From Saccharopolyspora gloriosae (GTDB lineage: Bacteria > Actinomycetota > Actinomycetes > Mycobacteriales > Pseudonocardiaceae): a DNA stretch of 64,000 nucleotides. The notes beneath the pieces are model-generated. The model made no database searches. It was not told the DNA's origin and worked only from the letters and a program-made list of their open reading frames with translations. Numbering within the stretch: the first letter of the stretch is position 1; each line of letters opens with the position of its first letter. The position numbers and the translations under genes are program-made. The DNA lies in contig NZ_JACHIV010000001.1 in assembly GCF_014203325.1 (NCBI RefSeq), positions 2,853,501 through 2,917,500 of the forward strand. The letters run 5' to 3'. Shown piece by piece: positions 25,706 to 34,776 of the stretch.

Positions 25706-27529
25706 ATGATCCGCTTGCTCGGCGCCGCCTGCGCGCTGTCCCTCATGGCGTTCCCGCTCGCGCCCGTCGCGGGGGCCGCACCGCAGCGGCCCGCCGACGA
25801 CGCCGCGAGCCGCACGCTCACCCTCGTGCCCTCCGAATCGGGAGTGTCCTATCGGGACGGTCACGGCCGGGAAGTGGTGCTGCGCGGCTACAACGTCTCC
25901 GGCGAGGTCAAGCTCGCCGAGAACGGCAACCTGCCGTTCGCCGACGCCGCCGACGCCCGGGAATCCGCCGTGGCGCTGCGCGAGCAGACCGGAGCGAACT
26001 CGGTGCGGTTCCTGCTGTCCTGGGAACGAGTGCAACCGGCTCCCGACCGCATCGACGAGCAGTACCTGCGCCAGGTCACCGAGCAGATCGCCGCGTTCGC
26101 CGACGAAGGCTTCTGGGTGCTGCCCGACTACCACCAGGACCTCTACTCCCGGCACCTGTTCCGCCCCGACAGCTGGTACACCGGCGACGGCGCCCCGAAG
26201 TGGGTCGTCGACGGCGGCGACTACCCGGCGGAGAGCTGCGGAATCTGCTTCCACTGGGGGCAGAACATGATGAACAACCAGGCGGTGAAGCAGGCCAAGG
26301 CCGACTTCTGGACGAACCGCCGCATCCCCACCCCGGTCGGTGAGGTCGGCGTGCAGGACGCGTTCCTCGCGCAGGCCGAAGCCACCCTCGACCACCTCGC
26401 CGCGCACCTCACCGAAGCCCAGTTCCAGCGGATCCTCGGCTTCGACCCGATGAACGAGCCGCACGCCGGGAACCTCGACGAGGGCCAGGACGCCGCGGCC
26501 TGGGAACGCGACGTGCTGTGGCCGTTCTTCGAACGGTTCCGCGCCGTCATGGACCGCACCGGGTGGAAGGACAAACCCGCCTACGTGGAACCCACCGTGT
26601 TCTGGAACAACAACGTGTCCTTCGTGAAGGAACCGGGCGGCTTCGAGGAGCTCGACGGCCTCGGCACCCGCTACGTGTTCAACTCGCACTTCTACCACGC
26701 GCTCGCCCAATCCGGGCTGTACGGCAAGGCGGAGGACGGCGAGAACACCGCGGACTTCGCCGAGATCCGCGACCGCGCCGCCGACCTCGGCACCACCGGA
26801 TTCGTCTCGGAGTTCGGCCACCCGCTGGGCGGTAGCACCGCCGACAAGTTCCCGACCGTGATGAAGGGCATCTACCAGGGCATGGACTCGCGGCTGTCCG
26901 GCGCCGACTGGTGGAGAGCGCCCGCCGAATCCGGGTCGGTGCTGTCCGGCACGCAATGGCAGTGGGACGTCTACTACGACCGCCACCGCGAGGCGATGAA
27001 CGGGAACCCCGACAAGATCCAGACCGAGGCCGACGGGTGGAACGGGGAGGACTTCTCCGCGGTCGGCCGCGACGACACCGGCACCCTCGGCCTGCGCGCC
27101 GACCCGCGGGTCCTCGACCGGCTGTACCCGCGAGCGGTCGACGGCACGACGGTCGCTTTCACCTACGAGGACCGCTCCCGCGACGGTGAGCAGACCCTGA
27201 CGTGGAACCGCATCCCGGAGGACATGCCCGCGGTGCGCGAAGTCGTCGGCGACGGGCAGTTCGGCGTGCTCGTGTGGCGCGACGGACCGGGCACCGCGCC
27301 GACTGAACTGCACCTGCCGGAGAGCTTCGGGGCGCAGCGCACCACGGTGCTCTCCGACCTCGGCGACGCCGCGCAGCGCCACGACGACCGCCTGCTGATC
27401 ACCGCGCCCGACGCGCCGGGCACCGTGCACTACGCCCTCGTCGCCAACGGCCCCGAGGCCCCGGCCCCCGACCTCCTCGCCGAAGCCCGAGCCGAACTCG
27501 ACACCTGGGCGACCGCGAAGCTCCGCTGA
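25706..27529 (+). CDS. Secreted glycoside hydrolase family 5, endoglycoceramidase-like
   Basis: A 607-residue secreted enzyme. Signal peptide MIRLLGAACALSLMAF... with likely cleavage after AGA near residue 24; then a (beta/alpha)8 GH5 barrel and a C-terminal beta domain (about 490-590). The region DYHQDLYSRH, the acid/base E251 in DPMNEPHAG and the nucleophile E369 in VSEFGHP match endoglycoceramidases and related beta-glycosidases. The start at 25706 gives a clean signal peptide; a GTG at 25646 lies inside a palindrome and is less likely. Divergent from the TetR-SGNH pair. Substrate could be a glycolipid or a polysaccharide. Confidence 0.88.
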   Translation: MIRLLGAACALSLMAFPLAPVAGAAPQRPADDAASRTLTLVPSESGVSYRDGHGREVVLRGYNVSGEVKLAENGNLPFADAADARESAVALREQTGANSVRFLLSWERVQPAPDRIDEQYLRQVTEQIAAFADEGFWVLPDYHQDLYSRHLFRPDSWYTGDGAPKWVVDGGDYPAESCGICFHWGQNMMNNQAVKQAKADFWTNRRIPTPVGEVGVQDAFLAQAEATLDHLAAHLTEAQFQRILGFDPMNEPHAGNLDEGQDAAAWERDVLWPFFERFRAVMDRTGWKDKPAYVEPTVFWNNNVSFVKEPGGFEELDGLGTRYVFNSHFYHALAQSGLYGKAEDGENTADFAEIRDRAADLGTTGFVSEFGHPLGGSTADKFPTVMKGIYQGMDSRLSGADWWRAPAESGSVLSGTQWQWDVYYDRHREAMNGNPDKIQTEADGWNGEDFSAVGRDDTGTLGLRADPRVLDRLYPRAVDGTTVAFTYEDRSRDGEQTLTWNRIPEDMPAVREVVGDGQFGVLVWRDGPGTAPTELHLPESFGAQRTTVLSDLGDAAQRHDDRLLITAPDAPGTVHYALVANGPEAPAPDLLAEARAELDTWATAKLR

Positions 27530-27543
27530 CCCACCGAACCCGA

Positions 27544-27590
27544 GTGAACGGCCCGTTCGTCCAACGGCATTGGACGAACGGGCCGTTCAC
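27544..27590. repeat. 47-bp palindromic repeat, copy 1
   Basis: Arms of 21 bp, starting GTGAACGGCCCGTTCGTCC and ending GGACGAACGGGCCGTTCAC, pair perfectly around a 5-base loop. It begins 15 bases after the GH5 stop, where it could terminate transcription. Confidence 0.85.
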
Positions 27591-27637
27591 CCCACATCCG
27601 CAAGCGCCTCGGACAGCCGCGCGCTCCTGAGCGATCA

Positions 27638-27684
27638 GTGAACGGACCGTTCGTCCAACGGGATTGGTCGAACGGGCCGTTCAC
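27638..27684. repeat. 47-bp palindromic repeat, copy 2
   Basis: Same element, left arm with GGACCG, right arm with CGGGCC and TTGGTCG, so two mismatches in the stem. Begins 94 bases after copy 1. Confidence 0.85.
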
Positions 27685-27745
27685 TGCGATCCGGAAGCCG
27701 TCTGCGGCGCTCGTGCGGGCGGGCTCGGTGTGGGGTAGGGAGTGA

Positions 27746-27792
27746 GTGAGCGGCCCGTTCGTCCATCGGGATTGGACGGACGGGCCGCTCAC
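27746..27792. repeat. 47-bp palindromic repeat, copy 3
   Basis: Outer arm reads GTGAGCGG and its partner CCGCTCAC: both strands changed together relative to GTGAAC/GTTCAC. Ends 24 bases from the stop of the convergent dehydrogenase gene. Confidence 0.85.
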
Positions 27793-27815
27793 TTCGGTCG
27801 GAGTCGGTGGGCGGC

Positions 27816-28880
27816 TCAGCCGGTGATCTCGGCGGCGATGGCCTTGCCGAGGTCCTCGGTGCTCGCGGTGCCGCCGAGGTCCGGGGTGCGCACGGCACCG
27901 GCGGCCAGCACCGATTCGATCGCGCGGACCACGTGTGCGCCTGCCTCCTGCTCGCCGAGGTGGTCGAGCATCATCGCCGCCGACCAGATCTGCCCGATCG
28001 GGTTCGCGATGCCGCGCCCGGCGATGTCCGGCGCCGAGCCGTGCACCGGCTCGAAGGTGGACGGGAAGCGCCGCTCCGGGTTGATGTTGCCCGACGGGGC
28101 CACGCCGATCGTCCCGGTCACGCCCGGCCCCAGGTCGGAGAGGATGTCGCCGAACAGGTTGCTGGCCACCACCACGTCGAACCGCTCCGGCGACATGACG
28201 AACCGCGCGCACAGGATGTCGATGTGGTCCTGGTCGACCGCGACGTCCGGATGTTCCGCGGCGATGGCCCGGAACCGCTCGTCCCAGTAGGGCATCGAGT
28301 GGTAGATGCCGTTGGACTTCGTCCCCGAGGTGACGTGCGGTTTGCCGATGCGCTCGGCGAACTCGAACGCGTAGCGCAGGATCCGGTCGGTGCCGTGCCG
28401 GGTGAACACCGCCGTCTGCAGCACCATCTCCGCCGGAGTGCCCTCGCCCTGGCGCCCGCCGAGCCGGGAGTACTCGCCTTCGGTGTTCTCCCGCACCACC
28501 CAGAAGTCGATGTCGCCGGGCTGCTTGTCCCGCACCGGCGGCGTCACTCCGGGCAGCAGCCGCACCGGGCGCAGGTTCACGTACTGGTCGAACTCGCGGC
28601 GGATCGGCAGCAGCAGCCCCCACAGCGACACGTGATCGGGCACGCCGGGGTAGCCGACGGCGCCGAGCAGGATCGAATCGTGGTCGCGCAGCCGGTCGAG
28701 GCCGTCCTCCGGCATCATCCGGCCGGTCTCCCGGTAGGTCTCGCAGCTCCAGTCGAAGTGCCGGAAGGTGAACGAGGTGCCGTACTCGCCGGCCACCGCG
28801 TCGAGCACCCGCAGCGCCTCCGGCATCACCTCGCCGCCGATGCCGTCGCCGGGCAGGACCGCGATCTCGTAGCTGGACAT
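27816..28880 (-). CDS. Tartrate/D-malate dehydrogenase-type (isopropylmalate dehydrogenase family)
   Basis: A 354-residue NAD-dependent beta-decarboxylating dehydrogenase. Family marks: VLPGDGIGGEVMPEAL near the N-terminus, the substrate-side arginines in LRPVRLLPGV, VVRENTEGEYS, GTKSNGIY, NLFGDILSDLGPGV and the nucleotide-site HGSAPDIAGRGIANPIGQIW. The sequence is closer to TtuC/YeaU (tartrate, D-malate) than to LeuB; exact substrate unproven. I start at ATG 28878-28880 rather than an upstream in-frame start because the core begins there. A LysR gene lies 69 bases upstream on the same strand and is the likely regulator. Confidence 0.87.
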   Translation of the reverse strand: MSSYEIAVLPGDGIGGEVMPEALRVLDAVAGEYGTSFTFRHFDWSCETYRETGRMMPEDGLDRLRDHDSILLGAVGYPGVPDHVSLWGLLLPIRREFDQYVNLRPVRLLPGVTPPVRDKQPGDIDFWVVRENTEGEYSRLGGRQGEGTPAEMVLQTAVFTRHGTDRILRYAFEFAERIGKPHVTSGTKSNGIYHSMPYWDERFRAIAAEHPDVAVDQDHIDILCARFVMSPERFDVVVASNLFGDILSDLGPGVTGTIGVAPSGNINPERRFPSTFEPVHGSAPDIAGRGIANPIGQIWSAAMMLDHLGEQEAGAHVVRAIESVLAAGAVRTPDLGGTASTEDLGKAIAAEITG

Positions 28881-28949
28881 GCCGCCATCCAACGCCGATC
28901 GTCCGGGTGGCGTCCAAGACCGGGTTCGCATCCGGCTGATAGGCGTTGC

Positions 28950-29828
28950 TTATCGTCGCAGCGCCGAGTCGAGGAAGCGCTGCGCGGCGGGGCTCAGCGG
29001 AGCGGGCCGGTGGATCAGCGAGATCCGCAGCTCGGCCGCCGGGTCCAGGTCGAACACCCGAGCTCCGCTGCCGCGCGCGAACTCCGCCCAGCCCTCGGTC
29101 AGCACCGCCAGGCCCGCGCCGCGCAGCACCAGCGGCAGGATCGCTTCCCGGTGCGCGGTCTCCACCACGATCCGCAGGTCCACGCCCTGCGCGATGATCT
29201 CGTCGACGACGTGGCGCATCCGGTTGCCCTGCGGTGAGGTGATCACCCGCTGTCCGGCCAGCTCCGCGCGCCCCACCGTCGCGCGAGCCGGTTCCCACGG
29301 CCCGTCGGGGCCGGTGACCACGACGAACCGCTGCCGTTCCACCAGGTGTGCGCGCAGTCCGGGCAGCGCGAAGTCCTCGGCCGCGCCGATGAGCCCCAGT
29401 TCGCTGCGCCCGCCACGCACCATGTCCGCGGCCTCCGGCGCGGTGAACGCGGGCTGCACCGCCACGAGCACACCGGGGTTGACCTCGTGGAACCGCCCGA
29501 TCATCGCGGTCAGCGGTTCCACCGACTGCGAGGGCAGCACCGCCACCTGAACCCGCCCGGTGTGCAGGCCCTTCACCGATTCGACGGTGGCGCGCGTGGT
29601 GTCGAGGTCCCGCAGCACCTGCCGGGCGGGTTCGAGCATCGCCCGGCCCGCTTCGGTGAGCACCGCGCGCCTGCCCAGCCGGTGGAACAGCGCGACCCCC
29701 ACGTCCCGCTCCAGCGTGCGCACCGCCTGCGACAGCGAGGGCTGCGCGACGTGCAGGCGTTCGGCGGCCCGGTGGAACCCGCCCTCGTCGACGATCGTGA
29801 CGAAGTACTCCAGTTGCCGCGCGTCCAC
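28950..29828 (-). CDS. LysR-family transcriptional regulator
   Basis: A 292-residue regulator: winged helix-turn-helix (1-65; LEYFVTIVDEGGFHRAAERL, AQPSLSQAVRTLE) followed by a periplasmic-binding-like effector domain (about 90-290). GTG start at 29826-29828 with GAGGAGG 5 bases upstream. Divergent from the PHP gene (81 bases) and upstream of the tartrate/malate-type dehydrogenase, so it likely responds to that acid. Confidence 0.9.
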   Translation of the reverse strand: MDARQLEYFVTIVDEGGFHRAAERLHVAQPSLSQAVRTLERDVGVALFHRLGRRAVLTEAGRAMLEPARQVLRDLDTTRATVESVKGLHTGRVQVAVLPSQSVEPLTAMIGRFHEVNPGVLVAVQPAFTAPEAADMVRGGRSELGLIGAAEDFALPGLRAHLVERQRFVVVTGPDGPWEPARATVGRAELAGQRVITSPQGNRMRHVVDEIIAQGVDLRIVVETAHREAILPLVLRGAGLAVLTEGWAEFARGSGARVFDLDPAAELRISLIHRPAPLSPAAQRFLDSALRR

Positions 29829-29909
29829 CGTGCCTCCTCGCCTCCGCGTGCTCCGTCCGCATCCTCCCGCCGGAGTGCGATCCGGGCGAGGACCGGCTAC
29901 CAACGGGAG

Positions 29910-30881
29910 ATGGACGCCGGTGCCGCGTTGCGGGAGATCGCATTCTGGCTGGAACGGGCGGACGAGCCGACCTACCGGGTCCGCGCGTTCCGCCGGGCCG
30001 CCGACGTCGTCGCGGCGCACGACGACGTGGTCGCGCGCGCCGGATCCGGCCGGTTGACCGAGCTCGCCGGGATCGGCAAGACCACGGCCCAGGTGATCGA
30101 GCAGGCGGTGCGCGGCGAAACCCCGGACTACCTGGCGAAGTTGCGCGCCGACGCCCCCGAGCAGCAGGAAGGGTCCGCGCTGCGGGCCGAGCTGCGCGGC
30201 GATTGCCACACCCACTCCGACTGGTCCGACGGGGGCAGCCCGGTCGAGGAGATGGCCCGCACCGCGCGGGACCTGGGCCACGAGTGGATGGTGCTCACCG
30301 ACCACTCGCCGCGCCTGACCGTGGCGCGCGGCCTGAGCGTCGAGCGGCTGCGGGCGCAGCTGGACCTCGTCGCCGAGCTGAACGCGGCGCTCGCGCCGTT
30401 CCGGATCCGCACCGGCATCGAGGTCGACGTCCTCGACGACGGGTCCCTGGACCAGGACCCGGGCGTGCTCGCCGAGCTGGACCTCGTGGTGGCGAGCGTG
30501 CACTCGAAGCTGCGGATGTCCTCGCGCGAGATGACCCGCCGGATGTGCGCCGCGGTGGCGAATCCGCACGTGGACGTGCTCGGCCACTGCACCGGACGGT
30601 TGCGCTCACGACGCCCGCCGTCGGAGTTCGCCGCGAGCGAGGTGTTCCGGGCGTGCCGCGACCACGGCACCGCAGTCGAGATCAACTCGCGGCCGGAGCG
30701 CCTGGATCCGCCGATGGCGCTGCTGGCCGAGGCGTTCGAGCTGGGCTGCGAGTTCGCGATCGACTCCGACGCGCACGCCCCGGGCCAGCTGGACTGGCAG
30801 ATCCACGGCTGCGCCCGAGCCGAACGCTGCGGCATCCCCGCGTCCCGCGTGGTGAATTGCGCTTCGGGGCGACTCGCGTAG
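29910..30881 (+). CDS. PHP-domain phosphoesterase with N-terminal helix-hairpin-helix (PolX-tail-like)
   Basis: A 323-residue protein. The first 90 residues resemble the helix-hairpin-helix region of family X polymerases (LTELAGIGKTTAQVIEQAV); residues about 105-320 form a PHP metal phosphoesterase with GDCHTHSDWSDGGSP, LTDHSP, IEVDVLDDG, VHSKLR, LGHCTGR and a final DSDAHAPGQ motif, giving the full set of metal-binding His/Asp/Glu. The polymerase palm is absent, so this is a stand-alone nuclease/phosphatase-like unit. Start ATG 29910-29912; the long upstream frame overlaps the LysR gene antisense and is not used. Confidence 0.85.
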   Translation: MDAGAALREIAFWLERADEPTYRVRAFRRAADVVAAHDDVVARAGSGRLTELAGIGKTTAQVIEQAVRGETPDYLAKLRADAPEQQEGSALRAELRGDCHTHSDWSDGGSPVEEMARTARDLGHEWMVLTDHSPRLTVARGLSVERLRAQLDLVAELNAALAPFRIRTGIEVDVLDDGSLDQDPGVLAELDLVVASVHSKLRMSSREMTRRMCAAVANPHVDVLGHCTGRLRSRRPPSEFAASEVFRACRDHGTAVEINSRPERLDPPMALLAEAFELGCEFAIDSDAHAPGQLDWQIHGCARAERCGIPASRVVNCASGRLA

Positions 30882-30889
30882 GGCGGAGC

Positions 30890-30950
30890 ATCAGCGGTTC
30901 CCTCGCCGCGGGATCGATGCACGGCGAATCGCCAGCCGCCGGTGGCCGGG
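30890..30950. repeat. Composite inverted-repeat element, copy E (decayed)
   Basis: Retains only CATCAGCGGTTCCCTCGCCG and the following GGGATCGAT block of the left half seen at 13464 and 21693; the right arm is unrecognisable. Confidence 0.4.
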
Positions 30951-30998
30951 CGGGCGCCGAGCGCGGGGCACCCGGCGACCTCGATCGGCCCCTCGGGG

Positions 30999-31790
30999 TC
31001 ACGCGACCTGGAAGGAGCGCTTCGCCAAGCCCATCCAGTAGCCGTCGATGGTCTGGTTCGGCGGGACGTCCTGGCCGGTCGCGGCGCCGAGGGTGACGAA
31101 CATCGGGGCGAAGTGCTCGGCGGTCGGGTGCGCGTAGGGCATGCCGGGGGCGCGGTCGGCGTACGCCGCCAGCTCGTCGACGTCGCCGCGGGAGAGCGCC
31201 TCCCCGGCCCACAGGTCGAACTCCTGCGACCAGCCGGGAGCCGCGGCGTTCGGGTGCCACTCGGTGAGGAACGGCAGGCCGTGCGTGGTGAACCCGGAGC
31301 CGATGATCAGCACGCCCTCGTCGCGCAGCGGCCGCAGCCGCCTGCCCAGTTCCAGCAGCTTCGCCGGCGCCAGGGTCGGCAGCGACATCTGCAGCACGGG
31401 GACGTCCGCATCCGGGTACATCACCGTGAGCGGCACGTACGCGCCGTGGTCGAGCCCCCGGTTCGGCTGGTGCGCGACGGGTTCGGTGTCCGGCATCAGC
31501 GCGGCGACCTTCGCGGCGAGTTCGGGCGCGCCGGGGCTGCGGTACCGGGTGCGGAAGTAGCGCTCGGCGAACCCGCCGAAGTCGTAGGTCAGCGGCACGC
31601 CGGTGTCGGTGGCGCCGAGCATCAGCGGCGCGGACTCCCAGTGCGCGGAGACCATCAGGATCGCCCGCGGGCGCGGCAGTTCATCCGCCCAGGCGGCGAG
31701 CTGCGAGGTCCACAGTTCGTCGTCGACGAGGGGTGGGGCGCCGTGGCTGAGGTAGAGCGCCGGCATCCGCTCGGCGTGCGGGGTGGTCAT
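30999..31790 (-). CDS. Extradiol ring-cleavage dioxygenase, DODA/LigB family
   Basis: A 263-residue class III extradiol dioxygenase of the 4,5-DOPA dioxygenase (YgiD) type. Metal-ligand histidines lie in LYLSHGAPP (about residue 17) and SAHWES (about 51), with further conserved NRGLDHGAYVPL, GSGFTTH and the C-terminal AEHFAPMFVTLGAA. GGAGG lies 5 bases before the ATG at 31788-31790; a longer in-frame start would overlap the MarR operator and is rejected. Divergent from a MarR gene with a shared TTGAAG dyad, so the pair is probably induced by a phenolic compound. Confidence 0.9.
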   Translation of the reverse strand: MTTPHAERMPALYLSHGAPPLVDDELWTSQLAAWADELPRPRAILMVSAHWESAPLMLGATDTGVPLTYDFGGFAERYFRTRYRSPGAPELAAKVAALMPDTEPVAHQPNRGLDHGAYVPLTVMYPDADVPVLQMSLPTLAPAKLLELGRRLRPLRDEGVLIIGSGFTTHGLPFLTEWHPNAAAPGWSQEFDLWAGEALSRGDVDELAAYADRAPGMPYAHPTAEHFAPMFVTLGAATGQDVPPNQTIDGYWMGLAKRSFQVA

Positions 31791-31804
31791 CGCTGCCTCC
31801 ATGC

Positions 31805-31866
31805 TTGAAGCTTCAAATAACAGCCTAGGCAAAGGTGCATGACGCTTCAAGTTGTCCGGTTAGACT
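31805..31866. promoter_or_regulatory. Divergent promoter region with MarR-type TTGAAG sites
   Basis: A perfect 12-bp palindrome TTGAAGCTTCAA at 31805-31816 lies before the dioxygenase gene; a half-site CTTCAAG recurs at 31845-31851. TAGACT at 31861-31866 is a good -10 for the MarR gene and lies only 6 bases from its ATG, implying a leaderless mRNA. Confidence 0.6.
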
Positions 31867-31872
31867 GGCCGG

Positions 31873-32361
31873 ATGGACGAGCCGAGGTGGTTGAGCGAGG
31901 ACGAGCAGAAGGCGTGGCGCCAGCTCGCGATGCTCATGACCTTGCTGCCGCCCGCCCTGGACGCGCAGCTCCAGCGCGACTCGGACCTGACCCACTTCGG
32001 CTACTGGGTGATGGCGATGCTCTCCGAACGGCCCGAGCGCTCGCTGCGGATGAGCGACCTCGCCGCCCGCGCCAGCGCCTCGCCCTCGCGGGTCTCGCAC
32101 GTGGTGGCCCGGCTGGAGAAGAACGGATGGGTGCGCCGCGCCCGCTCCGACCGCGACGGCCGCAGCAACCTCGCCGAACTCACCGACGCCGGATACCGCA
32201 AGGTCGTCGAAGCCGCTCCCGGCCACGTCGACCGAGTGCGGGACCTCGTCCTGGACGCGCTCACCAGCACCCAGGTCCAGCAGATGGGCGAGATCTGCGG
32301 AGCCATGCTCCGCAAGATCGACCCGGACGGCCGGATGGGCACTCGTCCGCTGACGGAGTGA
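31873..32361 (+). CDS. MarR-family repressor
   Basis: A 162-residue winged-helix repressor (MSDLAARASASPSRVSHVVA recognition region; wing RARSDRDGRSNLAELTDAG). No ribosome site precedes the ATG; a -10 element 6 bases upstream points to leaderless translation. Divergent from the DODA-type dioxygenase, with which it shares the TTGAAG operator region. Confidence 0.9.
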   Translation: MDEPRWLSEDEQKAWRQLAMLMTLLPPALDAQLQRDSDLTHFGYWVMAMLSERPERSLRMSDLAARASASPSRVSHVVARLEKNGWVRRARSDRDGRSNLAELTDAGYRKVVEAAPGHVDRVRDLVLDALTSTQVQQMGEICGAMLRKIDPDGRMGTRPLTE

Positions 32362-32689
32362 TCGGGCTGGGCGCGTTGCTCAGGTGACCTGCTGGTGAGG
32401 TCCGGCAGTGCGGCGAACGCGGCCAGGCCGAACGTTCGCGGTCGCCGGTGCGAGCGAGGTAGATCGCCCTTGATCGAGGATCCAGGGGTTCGTCCGGCGT
32501 CAATCGCACGGCCGATCACCCTGCGCGCCAACGCTCTTCCGGTAGTCACCCGGCGATGCCGAAGTCGGCCCCGTCGTGATCGACGGGATCGCTGCGCGCA
32601 GCGGTAGCGGGTCGCGAGCGACGCTTCAGCGACCTCCGGCCAACGCTCCGCCCTCGCCGTGAGGTGCAGGCCGCCTTCCAGGATCGAGC
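32362..32689. other. Gene-free stretch, nothing recognised
   Basis: Between the MarR stop and the exporter terminator. Frames here lack ribosome sites and coding-like third positions. No repeat, RNA gene or promoter stood out. Confidence 0.5.
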
Positions 32690-32723
32690 GGGCTCAGCCG
32701 AGCCGTGCGGGTCGGCTGAGCCC
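32690..32723 (-). terminator. Hairpin terminator after the ABC exporter gene
   Basis: GGGCTCAGCCGA (32690-32701) pairs perfectly with TCGGCTGAGCCC (32712-32723), starting 6 bases past the exporter stop. No T-tract follows, as is common for actinobacterial terminators. Confidence 0.7.
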
Positions 32724-32729
32724 GCCCGG

Positions 32730-34655
32730 TCAGCGGATCGGTGCTGCGGGTTCTGCTGAGCGCTGGCCGTTCTCGGTGGCGTCGGGCTGCTGGGCGAACT
32801 GGGTGCGGTAGAGCTCGGCGTAGAGACCGCCTCGGCTGAGCAGGTCCTGGTGGGTGCCCTGCTCGGCGATGGTGCCGCCGGAGATCACCAGAATGCGGTC
32901 CGCCTCCCGGATCGTCGAGAGCCGGTGCGCGATGACCAGCGCCGTGCGCCCGGCCAGCGCCGTGGACAGGGCCTGCTGCACGGCGGCCTCCGACTCCGAG
33001 TCGAGGTGCGCGGTGGCCTCGTCGAGCACCACCACCGGCGGGGCCTTCAGCAGCAGCCGGGCGATCGCCAGGCGCTGCTTCTCCCCGCCGGAGAGCCGGT
33101 AGCCGCGGTCGCCGACGACCGTGTCGAGCCCGTCCGGCAGCTCGTCCACCAGGTCCTGGAGCTGCGCCGTGCGCAACGCCGCGATCAGATCGTCGTCGGA
33201 GAGACCCGGCCGCGCGTAGGACAGGTTCGCGCGGATCGTGTCGTGGAACAGGTGCGGGTCCTGGGTGACGACGCCGACCGTGGAGTACAGCGAGCGCAGC
33301 GTCACGTCGCGCACGTCGTGCCCGGCGATGCGGATGGCGCCCGCGTCCACGTCGTAGAGGCGTCCGGCGAGGTTCGTGATCGTCGTCTTGCCCGCGCCGG
33401 AATGCCCGACCAGCGCGATGGTCTGGCCCGGCTCGGCGCGGAAGGTGATGTCGTGCAGCACGTCGTGCGCCGGCGCGTTCTCCGGGCGGGCGACGGATTC
33501 CAGCGAGGCCAGCGAGACCTCGCTGGAGGCGGGGTAGCGGAACGAGACGTCGGCGAACTCGACGGCGGCGGGCTCGGAGCGGGCGCCGAGCTCCACCGCG
33601 TCCGGCTTCTCCTCGATCATCGGCCGCAGGTCCAGCACCTCGAAGACGCGGTCGAAGCTCACCAGCGCCGTCATCACGTCCACGTGCACGTTGGACAGCG
33701 CGGTCAGCGGGCCGTAGAGCCTGCTCAGCAGCGTGGCCAGCGCGACGAGCGTGCCGAGCTCGAACGCCCCGGACACCACCAGGCCGCCGCCGAGCCCGTA
33801 CACCACGGCCGTCGCCAGCGAGGCCAGCAGCGTCAGCGCCACGAAGAACACCCGGCTGTACATCGCCGACACGACGCCCAGGTCGCGGACCCGCGCGGCC
33901 CGCGAGGAGAACAACCCGGCCTCCTCGTCGGTGCGGCCGTAGAGCTTGGCGAGCATCGCGCCGCCCACCCCGAACCGCTCGGTCATCAGGGAGCTCATCT
34001 CGGCGTCGGTCTTCATCTGCTCGCGCGTGATGCGCTGCAGCTTCCGGCCGACCCAGCGCACCGGCAGCAGGAAGGCGGGCAGCAGCGCCAGCGCGATCAG
34101 CGTGATCTGCCAGGACAGCGTGAACATGGTGGCCAGCACCAGCACCAGGCTCAGCACGTTCGACACGACCGAGGACAAGGTGCTGGTCAGGGCGCGCTGC
34201 GCGCCGATGACGTCGGTGTTGAGCCTGCTGACCAGGGAACCGGTCTGGGCCCGCACGAAGAACGCGACGGGCATCCGCTGCACGTGGTCGAAGACCTCGG
34301 AGCGCAGGTCGTAGATCAGGCCTTCCCCGAGCCGCGCCGAGTACCAGCGCTGCAGCAGCGACAGCGCCGCTTCGAGCACGGCCACCAGGGCGACGGCCAG
34401 CGACAACCAGACGACCACGCCCATGTCGCGGGGCAGGATGCCGTTGTCGATGATCGCTTTGAACAGCAGCGGGGTCACGATGCCGAGCACCGCGGCCAGG
34501 GCGACCAGCACCAGGAACGGGACGATGTCCCGCAGGTAGGGCCGGGCGTAGCGCATGATCCGCCGGGTGAGGCCGCGCGCGAGGCGCTGGCGGGTCACCG
34601 ACTCGTCGCTGGCGAAGGAGCGCATCGTCTCCCAGCTGACGCCGGTGGGGGTCAT
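32730..34655 (-). CDS. ABC transporter, fused permease-ATPase (multidrug/lipid exporter type)
   Basis: A 641-residue half-transporter: six membrane segments (about 35-320), then an ATPase with Walker A GHSGAGKTT, Q-loop VTQDPHLF, signature LSGGEKQRL, Walker B VVVLDEATAHLD and switch histidine IAHRLSTI. It would work as a homodimer exporting hydrophobic compounds or lipids. AGAGGA lies upstream of the ATG. Single gene with its own terminator; its promoter region contains a MerR-like dyad (34777-34798), but no MerR gene is in this window. Confidence 0.93.
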   Translation of the reverse strand: MTPTGVSWETMRSFASDESVTRQRLARGLTRRIMRYARPYLRDIVPFLVLVALAAVLGIVTPLLFKAIIDNGILPRDMGVVVWLSLAVALVAVLEAALSLLQRWYSARLGEGLIYDLRSEVFDHVQRMPVAFFVRAQTGSLVSRLNTDVIGAQRALTSTLSSVVSNVLSLVLVLATMFTLSWQITLIALALLPAFLLPVRWVGRKLQRITREQMKTDAEMSSLMTERFGVGGAMLAKLYGRTDEEAGLFSSRAARVRDLGVVSAMYSRVFFVALTLLASLATAVVYGLGGGLVVSGAFELGTLVALATLLSRLYGPLTALSNVHVDVMTALVSFDRVFEVLDLRPMIEEKPDAVELGARSEPAAVEFADVSFRYPASSEVSLASLESVARPENAPAHDVLHDITFRAEPGQTIALVGHSGAGKTTITNLAGRLYDVDAGAIRIAGHDVRDVTLRSLYSTVGVVTQDPHLFHDTIRANLSYARPGLSDDDLIAALRTAQLQDLVDELPDGLDTVVGDRGYRLSGGEKQRLAIARLLLKAPPVVVLDEATAHLDSESEAAVQQALSTALAGRTALVIAHRLSTIREADRILVISGGTIAEQGTHQDLLSRGGLYAELYRTQFAQQPDATENGQRSAEPAAPIR

Positions 34656-34776
34656 GGTGGTGGTTCCTCTCGGTGAGCGGCCCGGTTCGGTGGCGGGCCG
34701 GCGCGGCGACCGGTTCGGGGCGGCCCCGCGCGGGGTGTGCCGGTTCCGGTGGTGCGGTGTCCGGCGTCGATCCTGC

